The notes below the pieces were generated by a model. That model did no database searches. It was not told where the DNA came from and was given only the letters and a program-made list of their open reading frames with translations. From RGIG9379 sp031553005 (lineage in GTDB: Bacteria > Bacteroidota > Bacteroidia > Bacteroidales > Paludibacteraceae), in the NCBI GenBank assembly GCA_031553005.1, contig JAVBMA010000022.1, positions 1 to 64,000 of the forward strand: a stretch of DNA of 64,000 nucleotides, read 5' to 3'. This document shows positions 8,640 to 18,083 of this stretch, in pieces (within the stretch, counting starts at the first letter, position 1; every line of letters starts with the position of its first letter). The position numbers were made by a program, and so were the translations under genes.

Positions 8640-9563
8640 TTATAATTTATAGGTAGCCTCTTTTACCCAACTTGCCCATTCCGACTGTGTTTTTGTCTTA
8701 TCAAATGTTGTCCATGAAATAGGTTGCCCTATTTTTATCGTACAAGTTTTATTCCGTTGCTTATATAATTCATCCACCAAATAGAGCATCTCAATATTTA
8801 CTTTAATGCCCAATTTTGTCCTGAGATACCCCAGATTGTAGAAAAAAGACGAGTTATATCCAATAAAGTGTAAAGGTACAATATCTCTTTTATATTGTAT
8901 CGCTTTTGAGATAAAAGTTTTTTTCCATTCCAAATCCCGTATCCCGTTTTTTTGTTTTCGCGACACCATTCCCGCAGGAAAAAACAGGATTGCCGCATCC
9001 GATTCATAAGTGTCGTTGATTAGGGTAGTGGAATCTTTCGCTAGAGCGCCCAGTTTATTTATCGGAATGAAAAAGTCCGACAAATTCTCAACATTCATCA
9101 ACAAGTCGTTTACCGGAGCTTTTACCTCTTTGTAATGGTTGCTCAAAAAATGCAGGATTGCAACTCCGTCGGCTCCGCCCAGAGGATGATTGGATGCAAA
9201 AATAACCCTTCCGTTTTCCGGTAAATTTTCTTCCCCCTCAACCCGGATGGTAATATTGAAATCCTCTAAGATTGCTTTGGCAAAATCGGAGCCTTGCAGG
9301 TGTCCGTATCGCCTGAAGAAACCGTTCAAGTCTTCCTGGTGAGCTACCTTTTTCAGGTAACTGATTACGAACCGTGGCAATTTCTTTTTTAACCCCGGAG
9401 CCTTATTGGCAAGAATAGCGTCAATATCTATCCTGTCTTTTTGATTTGTAATACCTTCGGGCATATGCTGTTTGTTAAATCCGCCCAAAAGTATATTTTT
9501 TTCATTACAGTAGAAAGCATAATCTGCTAAAAAACCATGAAAATAATATGACTTTTCCTCCAC
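8640..9563 (-). CDS. glsA: Lysophospholipid-type O-acyltransferase, glycine lipid synthesis
   Basis: 307 residues with a PlsC-like acyltransferase core: catalytic NHPLGGADG near residue 127, FFPAGMVSR and IVPLHFIGYN. In the GlsA/OlsA group it transfers a second fatty acyl chain onto the hydroxyl of the N-acylated amino acid made by GlsB. The start is a GTG at 9561-9563; the next in-frame ATG would remove over 30 residues, so GTG is preferred. It is transcribed leftward with glsB and divergently from mraZ, with about 206 bases between them. The C-terminal part (IKIGQPISW) is typical of this family. Confidence 0.7.
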   Translation of the reverse strand: MEEKSYYFHGFLADYAFYCNEKNILLGGFNKQHMPEGITNQKDRIDIDAILANKAPGLKKKLPRFVISYLKKVAHQEDLNGFFRRYGHLQGSDFAKAILEDFNITIRVEGEENLPENGRVIFASNHPLGGADGVAILHFLSNHYKEVKAPVNDLLMNVENLSDFFIPINKLGALAKDSTTLINDTYESDAAILFFPAGMVSRKQKNGIRDLEWKKTFISKAIQYKRDIVPLHFIGYNSSFFYNLGYLRTKLGIKVNIEMLYLVDELYKQRNKTCTIKIGQPISWTTFDKTKTQSEWASWVKEATYKL

Positions 9564-9702
9564 TTTACTTTTGTTTTCGTTGAAAAATAGTTAAATCATA
9601 CAAAATCAAATAGTTGTAGATGTTGCATGAATTGGATTGTTAGAGGTAAATTGTTGATAAGTTGTTGAAAAATAGTGAAAGTGCAGTTGAAAAAAATAGT
9701 AA

Positions 9703-9717
9703 TGGGGGATAGTGGCG
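9703..9717 (+). promoter_or_regulatory. Candidate MraZ operator
   Basis: TGGGG (9703-9707) and TGGCG (9713-9717) are direct repeats with a 5-base gap, i.e. a 10-base period. In Escherichia coli, MraZ binds TGGGN repeats with 5-base gaps upstream of its own gene. The site is 53 bases before the mraZ ATG. Only two repeats are visible. A weak -7-like TACTTTTA is at 9734-9741. Confidence 0.4.
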
Positions 9718-9769
9718 GATTAATAATAATTATTACTTTTACCATGTGAATTTTAAGTAAAAGAACCGG

Positions 9770-10222
9770 ATGCATCAGTTTTTAGGAAATATAGAAGCCA
9801 AAGTTGACAATAAAGGACGCCTTTTTGTGCCTGCCCTTTATCGTAAATCCCTTGAAAGAGGGGAGGAGGAGGCTCTGTATTTGGAAGCCGATGCAATAGG
9901 CAAATGTGTAAAGCTTTACCCCGAATCGGTTTGGAAAAAACTGGATGAAGAGTTTAAGGCGAACCTGAACTTGTGGGATAAAAACGATTTGAGGCTCTAC
10001 CGCCAGTTTACTTCCCGTGTGGAGTATGTTGAGTTGGATTCAAGCGGAAGAGTGCTAATTCAGAAAAAACATCTTGAGGCAATTGAAATAGAAACCGAAG
10101 CCCTCTTTGTTGGTGTCGGTAGCTATTTTGAGGTATGGAACAAAGGAAATTTTGCCAAATCACTGTATGATGACGATGCTTTCGATAAAGCAATGCAGGA
10201 AAAAATGGGCAATATACATTGA
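9770..10222 (+). CDS. mraZ: Transcriptional regulator MraZ, first gene of the dcw cluster
   Basis: 150 residues with two AbrB/SpoVT-like half-domains, each with the DxxxR signature: DNKGRLFVP near residue 13 and DSSGRVLIQ near residue 89. MraZ proteins form ring-shaped oligomers that bind repeats upstream of their own operon and adjust dcw transcription. Placement directly before rsmH is the standard position, and candidate operator repeats are at 9703-9717. The spacer to rsmH (about 120 bases) holds short AATTAC/TTGGTAATT word repeats that can fold back. Confidence 0.93.
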   Translation: MHQFLGNIEAKVDNKGRLFVPALYRKSLERGEEEALYLEADAIGKCVKLYPESVWKKLDEEFKANLNLWDKNDLRLYRQFTSRVEYVELDSSGRVLIQKKHLEAIEIETEALFVGVGSYFEVWNKGNFAKSLYDDDAFDKAMQEKMGNIH

Positions 10223-10342
10223 AAAAAAGTAATTGTTGGTAATTAGCCTTCGGCGTAATTAAAAAGAAATTGCTTGAAGCAACCTGATTACAACCAATTG
10301 CGCGAAACGAATTACAATTAATTATAATAAACTCTAATCTTA

Positions 10343-11248
10343 ATGGAGACAGTATATCACATACCGGCGCTTCTTCAGCAATGTATAGACGGACTGGATA
10401 TTAAACCGGATGGGGTGTATGTCGACGCAACTTTCGGTGGAGGCGGACATGCAAGGGAAATTTTAAAGCATCTGGGACCAAAAGGAAAACTGATTGGTTT
10501 CGACCAGGACGAAGATGCCATGCAAAATATACCCGATGACCCGAGATTCCTCTTCGTAAGAAGTAATTTTAAATACCTGTCCAATTTTCTGAAATACCAC
10601 CAGATAGAAAAAGTAGACGGAATACTCGCCGATTTGGGTGTTTCGTTTCACCACTTTGATGATTCCAATAGAGGGTTCTCTTTTCGCTTCGACGGAGAAC
10701 TGGATATGAGAATGAACCAACAAGCGCCTGTAAAAGCATCTGATATTCTCGAAAAATATTCCAAAAGCCAACTGGCGGATATTTTTTACTACTACGGCGA
10801 ACTGACAAACGCTCGAAAAATAGCAGCCGTTATTGTCAAAGCCCGGGAAAATGCGAAAATCAAAACAACATCCGCTTTATTGGAAATATTAGAACCTCTA
10901 TTCAAAAAGGACAAGCAAAAAAAAGAGATGGCTATGGTGTTCCAAGCTATCCGAATTGAAATAAATGATGAAATGGACGCATTGCGGAGATTTCTCAAGC
11001 AATCACAAGCAGCCTTGACAACAGGCGGACGTTTAGTCGTACTTACTTATCACTCGTTGGAAGACCGTTTGGTCAAGAATTTTCTTAAGTCGGGAAATTT
11101 TGAAGGAAAAGTAGAGCAGGATTTTTTTGGAAACAGAATGACGCCGTTTCGTTTGATAAATAATAAGGTAATTGTTCCGGACGACGAAGAGATTGCAAAC
11201 AATCCGAGAGCCAGGAGCGCCAAGTTGAGGATTGCGGAATTATTGTAA
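10343..11248 (+). CDS. rsmH: 16S rRNA (cytosine-1402 N4) methyltransferase
   Basis: 301 residues, the usual length for RsmH (MraW). The SAM-binding motif I is DATFGGGGHA near residue 30. GILADLGVSFHHFD near residue 93 and VVLTYHSLEDRLVKNF near residue 232 are family signatures. The enzyme methylates C1402 in the decoding centre of 16S rRNA. The position between mraZ and ftsL is conserved in dcw clusters. Confidence 0.95.
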   Translation: METVYHIPALLQQCIDGLDIKPDGVYVDATFGGGGHAREILKHLGPKGKLIGFDQDEDAMQNIPDDPRFLFVRSNFKYLSNFLKYHQIEKVDGILADLGVSFHHFDDSNRGFSFRFDGELDMRMNQQAPVKASDILEKYSKSQLADIFYYYGELTNARKIAAVIVKARENAKIKTTSALLEILEPLFKKDKQKKEMAMVFQAIRIEINDEMDALRRFLKQSQAALTTGGRLVVLTYHSLEDRLVKNFLKSGNFEGKVEQDFFGNRMTPFRLINNKVIVPDDEEIANNPRARSAKLRIAELL

Positions 11249-11321
11249 AATACCGTAATTCTTAATTGCACAAAATCAATTACCTCTTTCAGTAGTTAAA
11301 AGTAAGAACAAATATATCAAT

Positions 11322-11690
11322 ATGTTCAAAAAAATTAAGAAACCGCTAGCCAACGTAAAGGAGTTTACCGATATGACGGGAAATTCCATACTGGACGTTT
11401 TTGCCGGGAACATACTCACCCGGAAAAATCTTACAAGGCAGTGGAAATTAATTTTATTACTCATATTCCTTACATTCTGCTATATCGGAAACCGTTACAG
11501 TTGCGAACAAAAAATAGCAGAAATGGACAAACTGCAAAAGAAATTGGTTGACGTAAAATTTGAAGCGTTAACCCGTTCTTCGGAATTGATGGAAATGGGA
11601 AAACAATCGCAAGTACACAAATTAATAAATAGTAAAAGCATACCCCTGACGGAGCTGACAAATCCTCCGTACAGGATAAAATCAGAATAA
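11322..11690 (+). CDS. ftsL: FtsL-like cell division protein
   Basis: 122 residues with a cytoplasmic N-terminal part of about 45 residues, one transmembrane segment (LILLLIFLTFCYIGN) and a short periplasmic coiled coil (EQKIAEMDKLQKKLVDVKFE). This is the Bacteroidota FtsL architecture; the assignment rests on topology and on position between rsmH and ftsI. FtsL forms part of the FtsQLB complex that activates septal synthesis. The stop codon TAA shares its last base with the ATG of ftsI (11690), so translation is probably coupled. Confidence 0.8.
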   Translation: MFKKIKKPLANVKEFTDMTGNSILDVFAGNILTRKNLTRQWKLILLLIFLTFCYIGNRYSCEQKIAEMDKLQKKLVDVKFEALTRSSELMEMGKQSQVHKLINSKSIPLTELTNPPYRIKSE

Positions 11691-13807
11691 TGTCTATAAA
11701 AAGAGAGATTATAATACGCTTTGGCTTTATTTACGGAATAGCCATCTTGATAATGTTCCCGATACTTCTTTTTGCGGGAAAGACCATTGTCAAGGAAGGT
11801 GACTTTTGGCGTAGTCAAGGGGCGAAATCCAAAATAGACAGTCTGATTGTAAAGCCCAACAGGGGAAATATCCTCGCTTGTGACGGAAAACTATTGGCGA
11901 GTTCCATTCCTTCCTACAAGCTATATATGGATTTTAATGCACAAGGATTCAGGAAAGATACATTGGACAAATACATCGATGTTATCTCGGCTTCTCTTGC
12001 AACTATCTATAAAAACAAGAACAAAGAAGAGATAAAAAAACATATTCTCCAAGGATATAAAAAGAGAAGTAGTTGGTACTTGCTGGATAAACAAAATATA
12101 TCCTATACAGAATTAAAACAAATAAAAGCGCTTCCTTACTTTAATAAAGGCCCGAACAAAAGCGGCCTGTGCATTTACGAACAGGTAAGCCGCAAAAAAC
12201 CGTTCGGTTCCCTGGCTTCCCGTTCCATCGGAGGACTTTACGGTGAAATGGATAAAGGAGGAAGCAGCGGTTTGGAGATGAAGTATGACTCGCTGCTGAA
12301 AGGTAAACCCGGTATATCGTCCCGTCAGAAGATAGCTGGAAAGTTCCGCTCGGTCAATGAAGTTGACCCTGTAGATGGTCTGGATATTAAAACCACCATT
12401 GACGTTAATATACAGGATATTACCGAAAGCGCATTAATGAACGAACTATTGCATGTCGATGCCGAGAGAGGTTGTGCTGTAGTCATGGAGGTGAAAACCG
12501 GCGAAATAAAAGCAATCAGCAATTTGAAGCGGACGGGAGACGGGTGTTACGTCGAATCCGAAAACTTTGCCGTGAGTAGCGAGACCGAACCCGGTTCCAC
12601 TTTTAAAGTGGCTTCTATAATTGCAGCATTAGAAGACGGTGTGATAGATACTTCTTACAAGGTGGACACCGAAAAAGGAATCTGGAATATCAAAGGAAAA
12701 GAGATGAAAGACCATAACTGGAACAAGGAAGGATATGGCAAAATATCGGTTGCCCAAGCTATTTGGCACTCATCTAATATTGGAGTTTCAAAAGTAATTT
12801 GCAAATTCTACGAAGATAAACCCGAGCGATTTGTTGAACGCATTTATTCGATGAAGTTGAATGAACCGCTTGACCTTGAAATCCCCGGTGCGGGAAAACC
12901 CAAAATTAAACACCCTGCAGATCCCTCTGCCAAATGGTCGGGGACGTCACTTCCCTGGATGTCGATTGGTTATGAAACTCAAATACCTCCCATCTATACA
13001 CTGACATTTTACAATGCCATTGCAAATAACGGTAAGATGATTAAACCGTTTTTCGTAAAAGCAATATGTAAGGATGGAGACGAGATAGAACGATTCTCCA
13101 CCGAAGTGGTTAACTCTTCGATATGCAGCCAAAGCACACTGAAAAAAGTACGGCAGATGCTTGTAGACGTGGTTGAAAAAGGTACTGCCGGAGGTGCACG
13201 CTCCAACAATTTTCCGATTGCCGGAAAAACCGGAACAGCTCAGGTTAACTACGGAAAAAGGGGAGTAGCCAAAACACACCAACTTACCTTTTGTGGCTTT
13301 TTTCCTGCCGATGCACCGAAGTATAGTTGCATCGTAGTCGTCTGGAGCCCAAGACCCGGAGTATATCCTTCGGCGGGAAATATTTGCGGGCCTGTATTTA
13401 AAAATGTAGCAGAGCGTATTTATGCCCAAAGCGCATTACTTCAATCCGAACCCGGAAACAGATGCGATACCGCCGGTATACAAGTGCCTGTGACCAAAGA
13501 CGGCAAGCGCAAAGACCTGCAACTGGTATTGGATAAACTTAATATCCCATACACTTTTGACGGAGCAGCATCCGAAGAGTGGGCTTTTTCGGAAGCACAA
13601 AAAAATAACGTCAACATACGTCCCCAAAAAATATATGCATCCGTAGCCCCGAATACAATCGGGATGGGAGCAAAAGATGCGATTTTTTTATTGGAAAATA
13701 AAGGATTACAAGTCCGGATTTCAGGAAGGGGAAGAGTCTCTTCTCAATCAATTAGCCCCGGAAAAGCTATAAACAAAGGCGATATTATTCAATTGCAATT
13801 GCAATAA
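11690..13807 (+). CDS. ftsI: Septal peptidoglycan transpeptidase (class B PBP) with PASTA domain
   Basis: 705 residues. An N-terminal membrane anchor (IAILIMFPILLFAGK) precedes the dimerisation region and the transpeptidase domain. The catalytic motifs are complete: S303-T-F-K306, SSN at 361-363 and K513-T-G515. The last ~65 residues (GMGAKDAIFLLENKGLQVRI) form a PASTA-type domain. This is usual in Bacteroidota FtsI but absent in Escherichia coli. The enzyme crosslinks septal peptidoglycan with FtsW. murE follows after 13 bases. Confidence 0.93.
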   Translation: MSIKREIIIRFGFIYGIAILIMFPILLFAGKTIVKEGDFWRSQGAKSKIDSLIVKPNRGNILACDGKLLASSIPSYKLYMDFNAQGFRKDTLDKYIDVISASLATIYKNKNKEEIKKHILQGYKKRSSWYLLDKQNISYTELKQIKALPYFNKGPNKSGLCIYEQVSRKKPFGSLASRSIGGLYGEMDKGGSSGLEMKYDSLLKGKPGISSRQKIAGKFRSVNEVDPVDGLDIKTTIDVNIQDITESALMNELLHVDAERGCAVVMEVKTGEIKAISNLKRTGDGCYVESENFAVSSETEPGSTFKVASIIAALEDGVIDTSYKVDTEKGIWNIKGKEMKDHNWNKEGYGKISVAQAIWHSSNIGVSKVICKFYEDKPERFVERIYSMKLNEPLDLEIPGAGKPKIKHPADPSAKWSGTSLPWMSIGYETQIPPIYTLTFYNAIANNGKMIKPFFVKAICKDGDEIERFSTEVVNSSICSQSTLKKVRQMLVDVVEKGTAGGARSNNFPIAGKTGTAQVNYGKRGVAKTHQLTFCGFFPADAPKYSCIVVVWSPRPGVYPSAGNICGPVFKNVAERIYAQSALLQSEPGNRCDTAGIQVPVTKDGKRKDLQLVLDKLNIPYTFDGAASEEWAFSEAQKNNVNIRPQKIYASVAPNTIGMGAKDAIFLLENKGLQVRISGRGRVSSQSISPGKAINKGDIIQLQLQ

Positions 13808-13820
13808 AAAGAAGATTCTT

Positions 13821-15278
13821 ATGAAAACGATAACAGAAATATTACACACGATTCCGGTACAAGAATGCATCGGCAAGACAAATATTCCTGTTTATGGGAT
13901 AGAATCCGATTCGCGTAAAGTCGAACAAGGTTTTCTCTTCGTTGCCACTTGCGGAACACAGTGCGACGGACACAATTTTATTCCGGCAGCCATAACAAAA
14001 GGCGCTATTGCCGTTGTTTGTGAAAAAATGCCCGAACAGCAGAATCCTGATGTTACCTATATAAAGGTAAAAAACACCAACGAAGCTTTGGGATGTCTGG
14101 CTTCCGCATGGTTTGATTTCCCCTCTTCCAAACTGAAACTGGTAGGAGTTACGGGAACCAACGGAAAAACAACTGTCGCTACTTTACTATACCAGTTGTT
14201 TATGCGCTTGGGCTACAAAGCTGGACTATTGTCTACTGTCTGTAACTATGTGAATGAAGAAAAAATTACTGCAACACATACCACTCCCGACCCTATTTCA
14301 TTAAATGCCTTATTGGCGGATATGGTAAAAGCCGGTTGCCGGTATGCTTTCATGGAAGTAAGCTCTCATGCCGTAGACCAAAGGAGGATTGCAGGATTGG
14401 AATTCGCCGGAGGCGTGTTTACAAACCTGACCCGCGACCATTTGGATTATCACCAGACCTTTGCCAACTATTTGAAAGCAAAGAAAAGGTTCTTTGACGA
14501 ATTGCCTAAAGCCTCTTTCGCACTTACCAATTCCGATGACAAAAACGGTTTGATAATGCTACAAAATGCCAAGGCAAAGAAATATAGCTATTCCACCCGA
14601 AGCCTTGCCGATTTTAAAGCACGGATACTGGAAGATAATTTCGACGGTATGCTTTTGGAAATGAATGGGAAAGAGATTGTTGTTCCCTTTATCGGACGGT
14701 TCAATGCCTCTAATTTATTAGCTGTATTCGGGACTGCCGTATTACTGGGGCAGGAAGAAGACACGGTTTTAGTTGGTTTAAGCGCATTGCGCAGTGTCTC
14801 CGGACGGTTTGAAGTCATACAGTCGCCTTCCGGTTACAGGGCTATTGTCGACTATGCACATACGCCCGATGCCCTTCTGAATGTTATCAATACCATTAAC
14901 GAAATACGTGAAGGCGCCGGAAAACTGATTACGGTAGTCGGATGCGGTGGTAACCGCGATAAAGGTAAACGCCCGATAATGGCGCAGGAAGCTGTAAACG
15001 GAAGCGACCAGGTTATCCTTACTTCCGACAATCCCAGAAATGAAGATCCGCAGGATATTATTAACGATATGGTTGACGGATTGGACGTAATTCAGAAACG
15101 GAAAGTAATTGCTATTCCCGACCGGTTTCAGGCAATCAAAACGGCTTGCATGTTTGCTCAGCCGGGAGACGTAATACTTGTTGCCGGAAAAGGGCATGAG
15201 GATTATCAGGAGATAAACGGTGTCAAACACCATTTTGACGATAAAGAAGTTTTACAATCAGTGATGAATGATGAATAA
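13821..15278 (+). CDS. murE: UDP-MurNAc-tripeptide ligase, meso-DAP adding
   Basis: 485 residues of the Mur ligase family. The ATP loop GTNGKTT is at 112-118 (K116). The amino-acid selectivity motif is DNPR at 403-406, which in MurE enzymes marks meso-diaminopimelate rather than lysine as substrate. It adds the third stem residue to UDP-MurNAc-L-Ala-D-Glu in the cytoplasm. The spacer to mraY (15279-15378) is filled with GTGATAAGTGATAAG-type words and their inverted copies. Confidence 0.95.
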   Translation: MKTITEILHTIPVQECIGKTNIPVYGIESDSRKVEQGFLFVATCGTQCDGHNFIPAAITKGAIAVVCEKMPEQQNPDVTYIKVKNTNEALGCLASAWFDFPSSKLKLVGVTGTNGKTTVATLLYQLFMRLGYKAGLLSTVCNYVNEEKITATHTTPDPISLNALLADMVKAGCRYAFMEVSSHAVDQRRIAGLEFAGGVFTNLTRDHLDYHQTFANYLKAKKRFFDELPKASFALTNSDDKNGLIMLQNAKAKKYSYSTRSLADFKARILEDNFDGMLLEMNGKEIVVPFIGRFNASNLLAVFGTAVLLGQEEDTVLVGLSALRSVSGRFEVIQSPSGYRAIVDYAHTPDALLNVINTINEIREGAGKLITVVGCGGNRDKGKRPIMAQEAVNGSDQVILTSDNPRNEDPQDIINDMVDGLDVIQKRKVIAIPDRFQAIKTACMFAQPGDVILVAGKGHEDYQEINGVKHHFDDKEVLQSVMNDE

Positions 15279-15378
15279 CAAGTGATTAGTGATAAGTGAT
15301 AAACGATAAGATTCGTTCATTGCTTATCCGATACTAACCACTTATCACTTATCATTTACCACTTATCACTTAAAAGCT
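15279..15378. repeat. Spacer of short direct/inverted word repeats
   Basis: The left half carries repeated words of the type agtgataagtgataa and the right half the complement (cttatcacttatcat ... cttatcactt). The two halves can form an imperfect hairpin between murE and mraY. No promoter was recognised. Confidence 0.6.
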
Positions 15379-16593
15379 ATGTTTTATTATTTATTCCATT
15401 ATTTATCAGAGTTGGAGGTTCCCGGAGCCGGACTATTTAAGTACATTTCATTTCGTTCGGCATTTGCTTTTATCTTTTCCCTTCTGATTGCAACAATCAT
15501 AGGAAAACGCATTATCCGCTATTTGCAAAGGAAACAGATTGGAGAAATAGTCAGGGACTTAAATCTGGAAGGACAGTTAAGCAAAAAAGGAACGCCTACC
15601 ATGGGGGGGATTATCATAATCATCGCCATTATAGTTCCGTGCCTGCTATTCGGAAAATTGGAAAATATTTACCTGATTCTGATTCTGGTTTCTACACTTT
15701 GGATGGGTTGTATCGGTTTTCTCGACGATTACATCAAAGTATTCAAAAAAGACAAGGAAGGCTTGCATGGCAGGTTTAAAATCGTAGGACAGGTAGGACT
15801 TGGTCTCATTGTCGGCATGACATTATATTTAAGTGATGATGTGGTTATCCGTGAAAATACTAGCAAAGTTCATCACGATACCGAGATTGTTGAATATACC
15901 GGGCAAGACCTCAAATCGACTAAAACAACCATTCCTTTTTTTAAGAACAACAATTTTGATTATGCCGACCTCTTTTCTTTTATGGGAGAGCATGCCCAGT
16001 TGTGCGGATGGATCTTTTTTGTGCTGGTTACTATTTTTATTGTGACGGCAGTCTCCAACGGCGCAAACCTGACGGATGGACTCGATGGTCTGGCGACAGG
16101 TACTTCTGCAATTATCGGAACAACCTTGGGTATTCTGGCTTACCTTTCAAGCCACGTCGAATTTGCCGGATACCTTAATATAATGTATATACCACATTCG
16201 GAAGAACTCGTAGTCTTTATTTGTGCTTTCGTGGGTGCAACAATAGGCTTTTTGTGGTACAATTCATACCCCGCTCAGGTATTTATGGGCGACACCGGAA
16301 GCCTTACGCTGGGAGGAATTATAGCCGTATTTGCCGTGATTATACACAAAGAATTGTTGATCCCTATTTTGTGCGGAATTTTTCTGGTGGAAAATCTGTC
16401 GGTAGTACTGCAAGTCTCCTATTTTAAACATACGAAGAAAAAATACGGAGAAGGACGCCGTCTTTTCAAAATGGCGCCCCTGCATCACCATTTCCAGAAA
16501 CTGGGAGTTCCCGAAGCAAAAATCGTTGCCCGTTTCTGGATTATCGGGATGCTGTTGGCGGTGTTAACGATTGTGACATTGAAGATGCGGTAG
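15379..16593 (+). CDS. mraY: Phospho-MurNAc-pentapeptide transferase
   Basis: 404 residues and about ten transmembrane segments. Characteristic cytoplasmic motifs are GTPTMGG, FLDDYIKV, NLTDGLDGLATG (Asp-rich) and the H-rich PLHHHFQKLG loop near the C-terminus. MraY transfers phospho-MurNAc-pentapeptide to undecaprenyl phosphate, making lipid I. The insert at about 155-195 (TSKVHHDTEIVEYTGQD) is a loop also seen in other Bacteroidota MraY proteins. Confidence 0.95.
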   Translation: MFYYLFHYLSELEVPGAGLFKYISFRSAFAFIFSLLIATIIGKRIIRYLQRKQIGEIVRDLNLEGQLSKKGTPTMGGIIIIIAIIVPCLLFGKLENIYLILILVSTLWMGCIGFLDDYIKVFKKDKEGLHGRFKIVGQVGLGLIVGMTLYLSDDVVIRENTSKVHHDTEIVEYTGQDLKSTKTTIPFFKNNNFDYADLFSFMGEHAQLCGWIFFVLVTIFIVTAVSNGANLTDGLDGLATGTSAIIGTTLGILAYLSSHVEFAGYLNIMYIPHSEELVVFICAFVGATIGFLWYNSYPAQVFMGDTGSLTLGGIIAVFAVIIHKELLIPILCGIFLVENLSVVLQVSYFKHTKKKYGEGRRLFKMAPLHHHFQKLGVPEAKIVARFWIIGMLLAVLTIVTLKMR

Positions 16594-16602
16594 CCCCCTA
16601 AA

Positions 16603-16618
16603 TCCCCCTCAAGGGGGA
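16603..16618. repeat. C/G-run palindrome (tccccctcaaggggga)
   Basis: A 7-bp stem with a 2-base loop lies 10 bases after the mraY stop. The 5' flank is another C-run (gccccctaaa). Related C-run/G-run hairpins occur at about 27932 and 53160-53270 in this window, so it belongs to a dispersed family, as often seen in Bacteroidota spacers. Confidence 0.55.
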
Positions 16619-16653
16619 CTTTAAGAAAGTGTAAAGCTAAATTTGAGTATTTT

Positions 16654-18045
16654 ATGAAAGAACAAGCAAATAATCCAAATATTGAAAAATCTCTTTTAAG
16701 GAAAGATTTAGGAGGATTTATTGTCATACTCGGAGCAGGAGAGAGTGGAGTAGGCGCAGCTATTCTGGCAAAGAAAAATGGACTGAATGTCTTTGTTTCC
16801 GACTTGTCGGAAATTAAAAGCCAATACAAAGAAGAGCTGGACAAGTACTCCATAGAATGGGAAGAAAAACAACATACCGAAGAACGGATTCTTTCGGCTA
16901 CTGAGGTAATCAAAAGCCCCGGAATACCAGAAAAGGCTCCCCTTATCAAGCATCTGAAAGAAAAAGGGATTCCTGTTATTTCCGAAATCGAATTTGCCGG
17001 AAGATATACCTCTGCAAAGAAAATTTGTATCACGGGAAGTAACGGAAAGACCACGACCACCATGCTGACCTACCATATTTTGAAACAGGCAGGTTTGAAT
17101 GTCGGACTCGCGGGAAATGTCGGAACAAGCCTCGCAAGGCAGGTAGCCGAAGATAACTATGACTATTATGTGTTGGAGCTGAGTAGTTTTCAACTAGACG
17201 GAATGTATGAATTCAAGGCCGATATAGCTGTCCTTTTGAATATCACACCCGACCATTTGGATAGATATGAATACAATTTTCAAAATTACATCGATTCCAA
17301 ATTCAGGATTATCCAAAATATGACGGAGAAGGATTATTTCATCTATTGGAGCGAAGACCCTATAATCCGCGAAGAATTGAAAAAAAGAGAGATAAAAGCA
17401 ACCATGTGTCCTTTTGCCCTTGAAAAAGGTCAGAATACCGTTGCTTATGTGGCAAATGAAATATTAGAGATATCAATGCAAAATAAAAAGTTCGATATGG
17501 ACGTAAACAAACTATCACTTAGAGGAGAACATAATATTTATAATTCAATGGCAGCAAGTATCTCCGCCTGTATTACCAATATAAACAAAGAGTCTATCCG
17601 TGAGTCGCTAAGCGATTTTAAAGGCGTAGAACACCGGTTGGAATATGTGGCAAGAGTACGTAATGTTACATTTATAAATGACTCCAAAGCCACTAATGTG
17701 AATTCATGTTGGTACGCATTGCAAAGTATGAAGACTCCTGTTGTCCTTATTCTCGGAGGAACAGACAAAGGAAACGACTATACCGAAATTGAAAATCTGG
17801 TAAAAGAAAAAGTACGCGGTATCATCTGCCTTGGAGTAGATAATACCCGATTGCACCAGTTTTTTGACGATAAAGTAAAAATGATTACAGATGCCGGCTC
17901 TATGTCCGAAGCCGTTGAAAAGTCATTCCGCATGGCAGAAAAAGGAGACACCGTTTTACTCTCCCCTTGTTGCGCCAGCTTCGACCTTTTTGATAACTAC
18001 GAAGACCGTGGCCGTAAATTCAAAGAGCAGGTAAAGAACCTCTGA
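16654..18045 (+). CDS. murD: UDP-MurNAc-L-alanine:D-glutamate ligase
   Basis: 463 residues. An N-terminal Rossmann-like UDP-binding region (VILGAGESGVGAA) is followed by the ATP loop GSNGKTTTT (K132) and the C-terminal domain with LILGGTDKGNDY and LLSPCCASFDLFDNYEDRG. The reaction adds D-Glu to UDP-MurNAc-L-Ala. The first ~22 residues are a weakly conserved extension; the start could lie nearer residue 20, but no better ATG was found. It is followed 38 bases later by the KilA-N gene instead of directly by ftsW. Confidence 0.94.
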   Translation: MKEQANNPNIEKSLLRKDLGGFIVILGAGESGVGAAILAKKNGLNVFVSDLSEIKSQYKEELDKYSIEWEEKQHTEERILSATEVIKSPGIPEKAPLIKHLKEKGIPVISEIEFAGRYTSAKKICITGSNGKTTTTMLTYHILKQAGLNVGLAGNVGTSLARQVAEDNYDYYVLELSSFQLDGMYEFKADIAVLLNITPDHLDRYEYNFQNYIDSKFRIIQNMTEKDYFIYWSEDPIIREELKKREIKATMCPFALEKGQNTVAYVANEILEISMQNKKFDMDVNKLSLRGEHNIYNSMAASISACITNINKESIRESLSDFKGVEHRLEYVARVRNVTFINDSKATNVNSCWYALQSMKTPVVLILGGTDKGNDYTEIENLVKEKVRGIICLGVDNTRLHQFFDDKVKMITDAGSMSEAVEKSFRMAEKGDTVLLSPCCASFDLFDNYEDRGRKFKEQVKNL

Positions 18046-18083
18046 TTTATCGCTAATAGGGATACAATTAAAAACGTGAAAAT

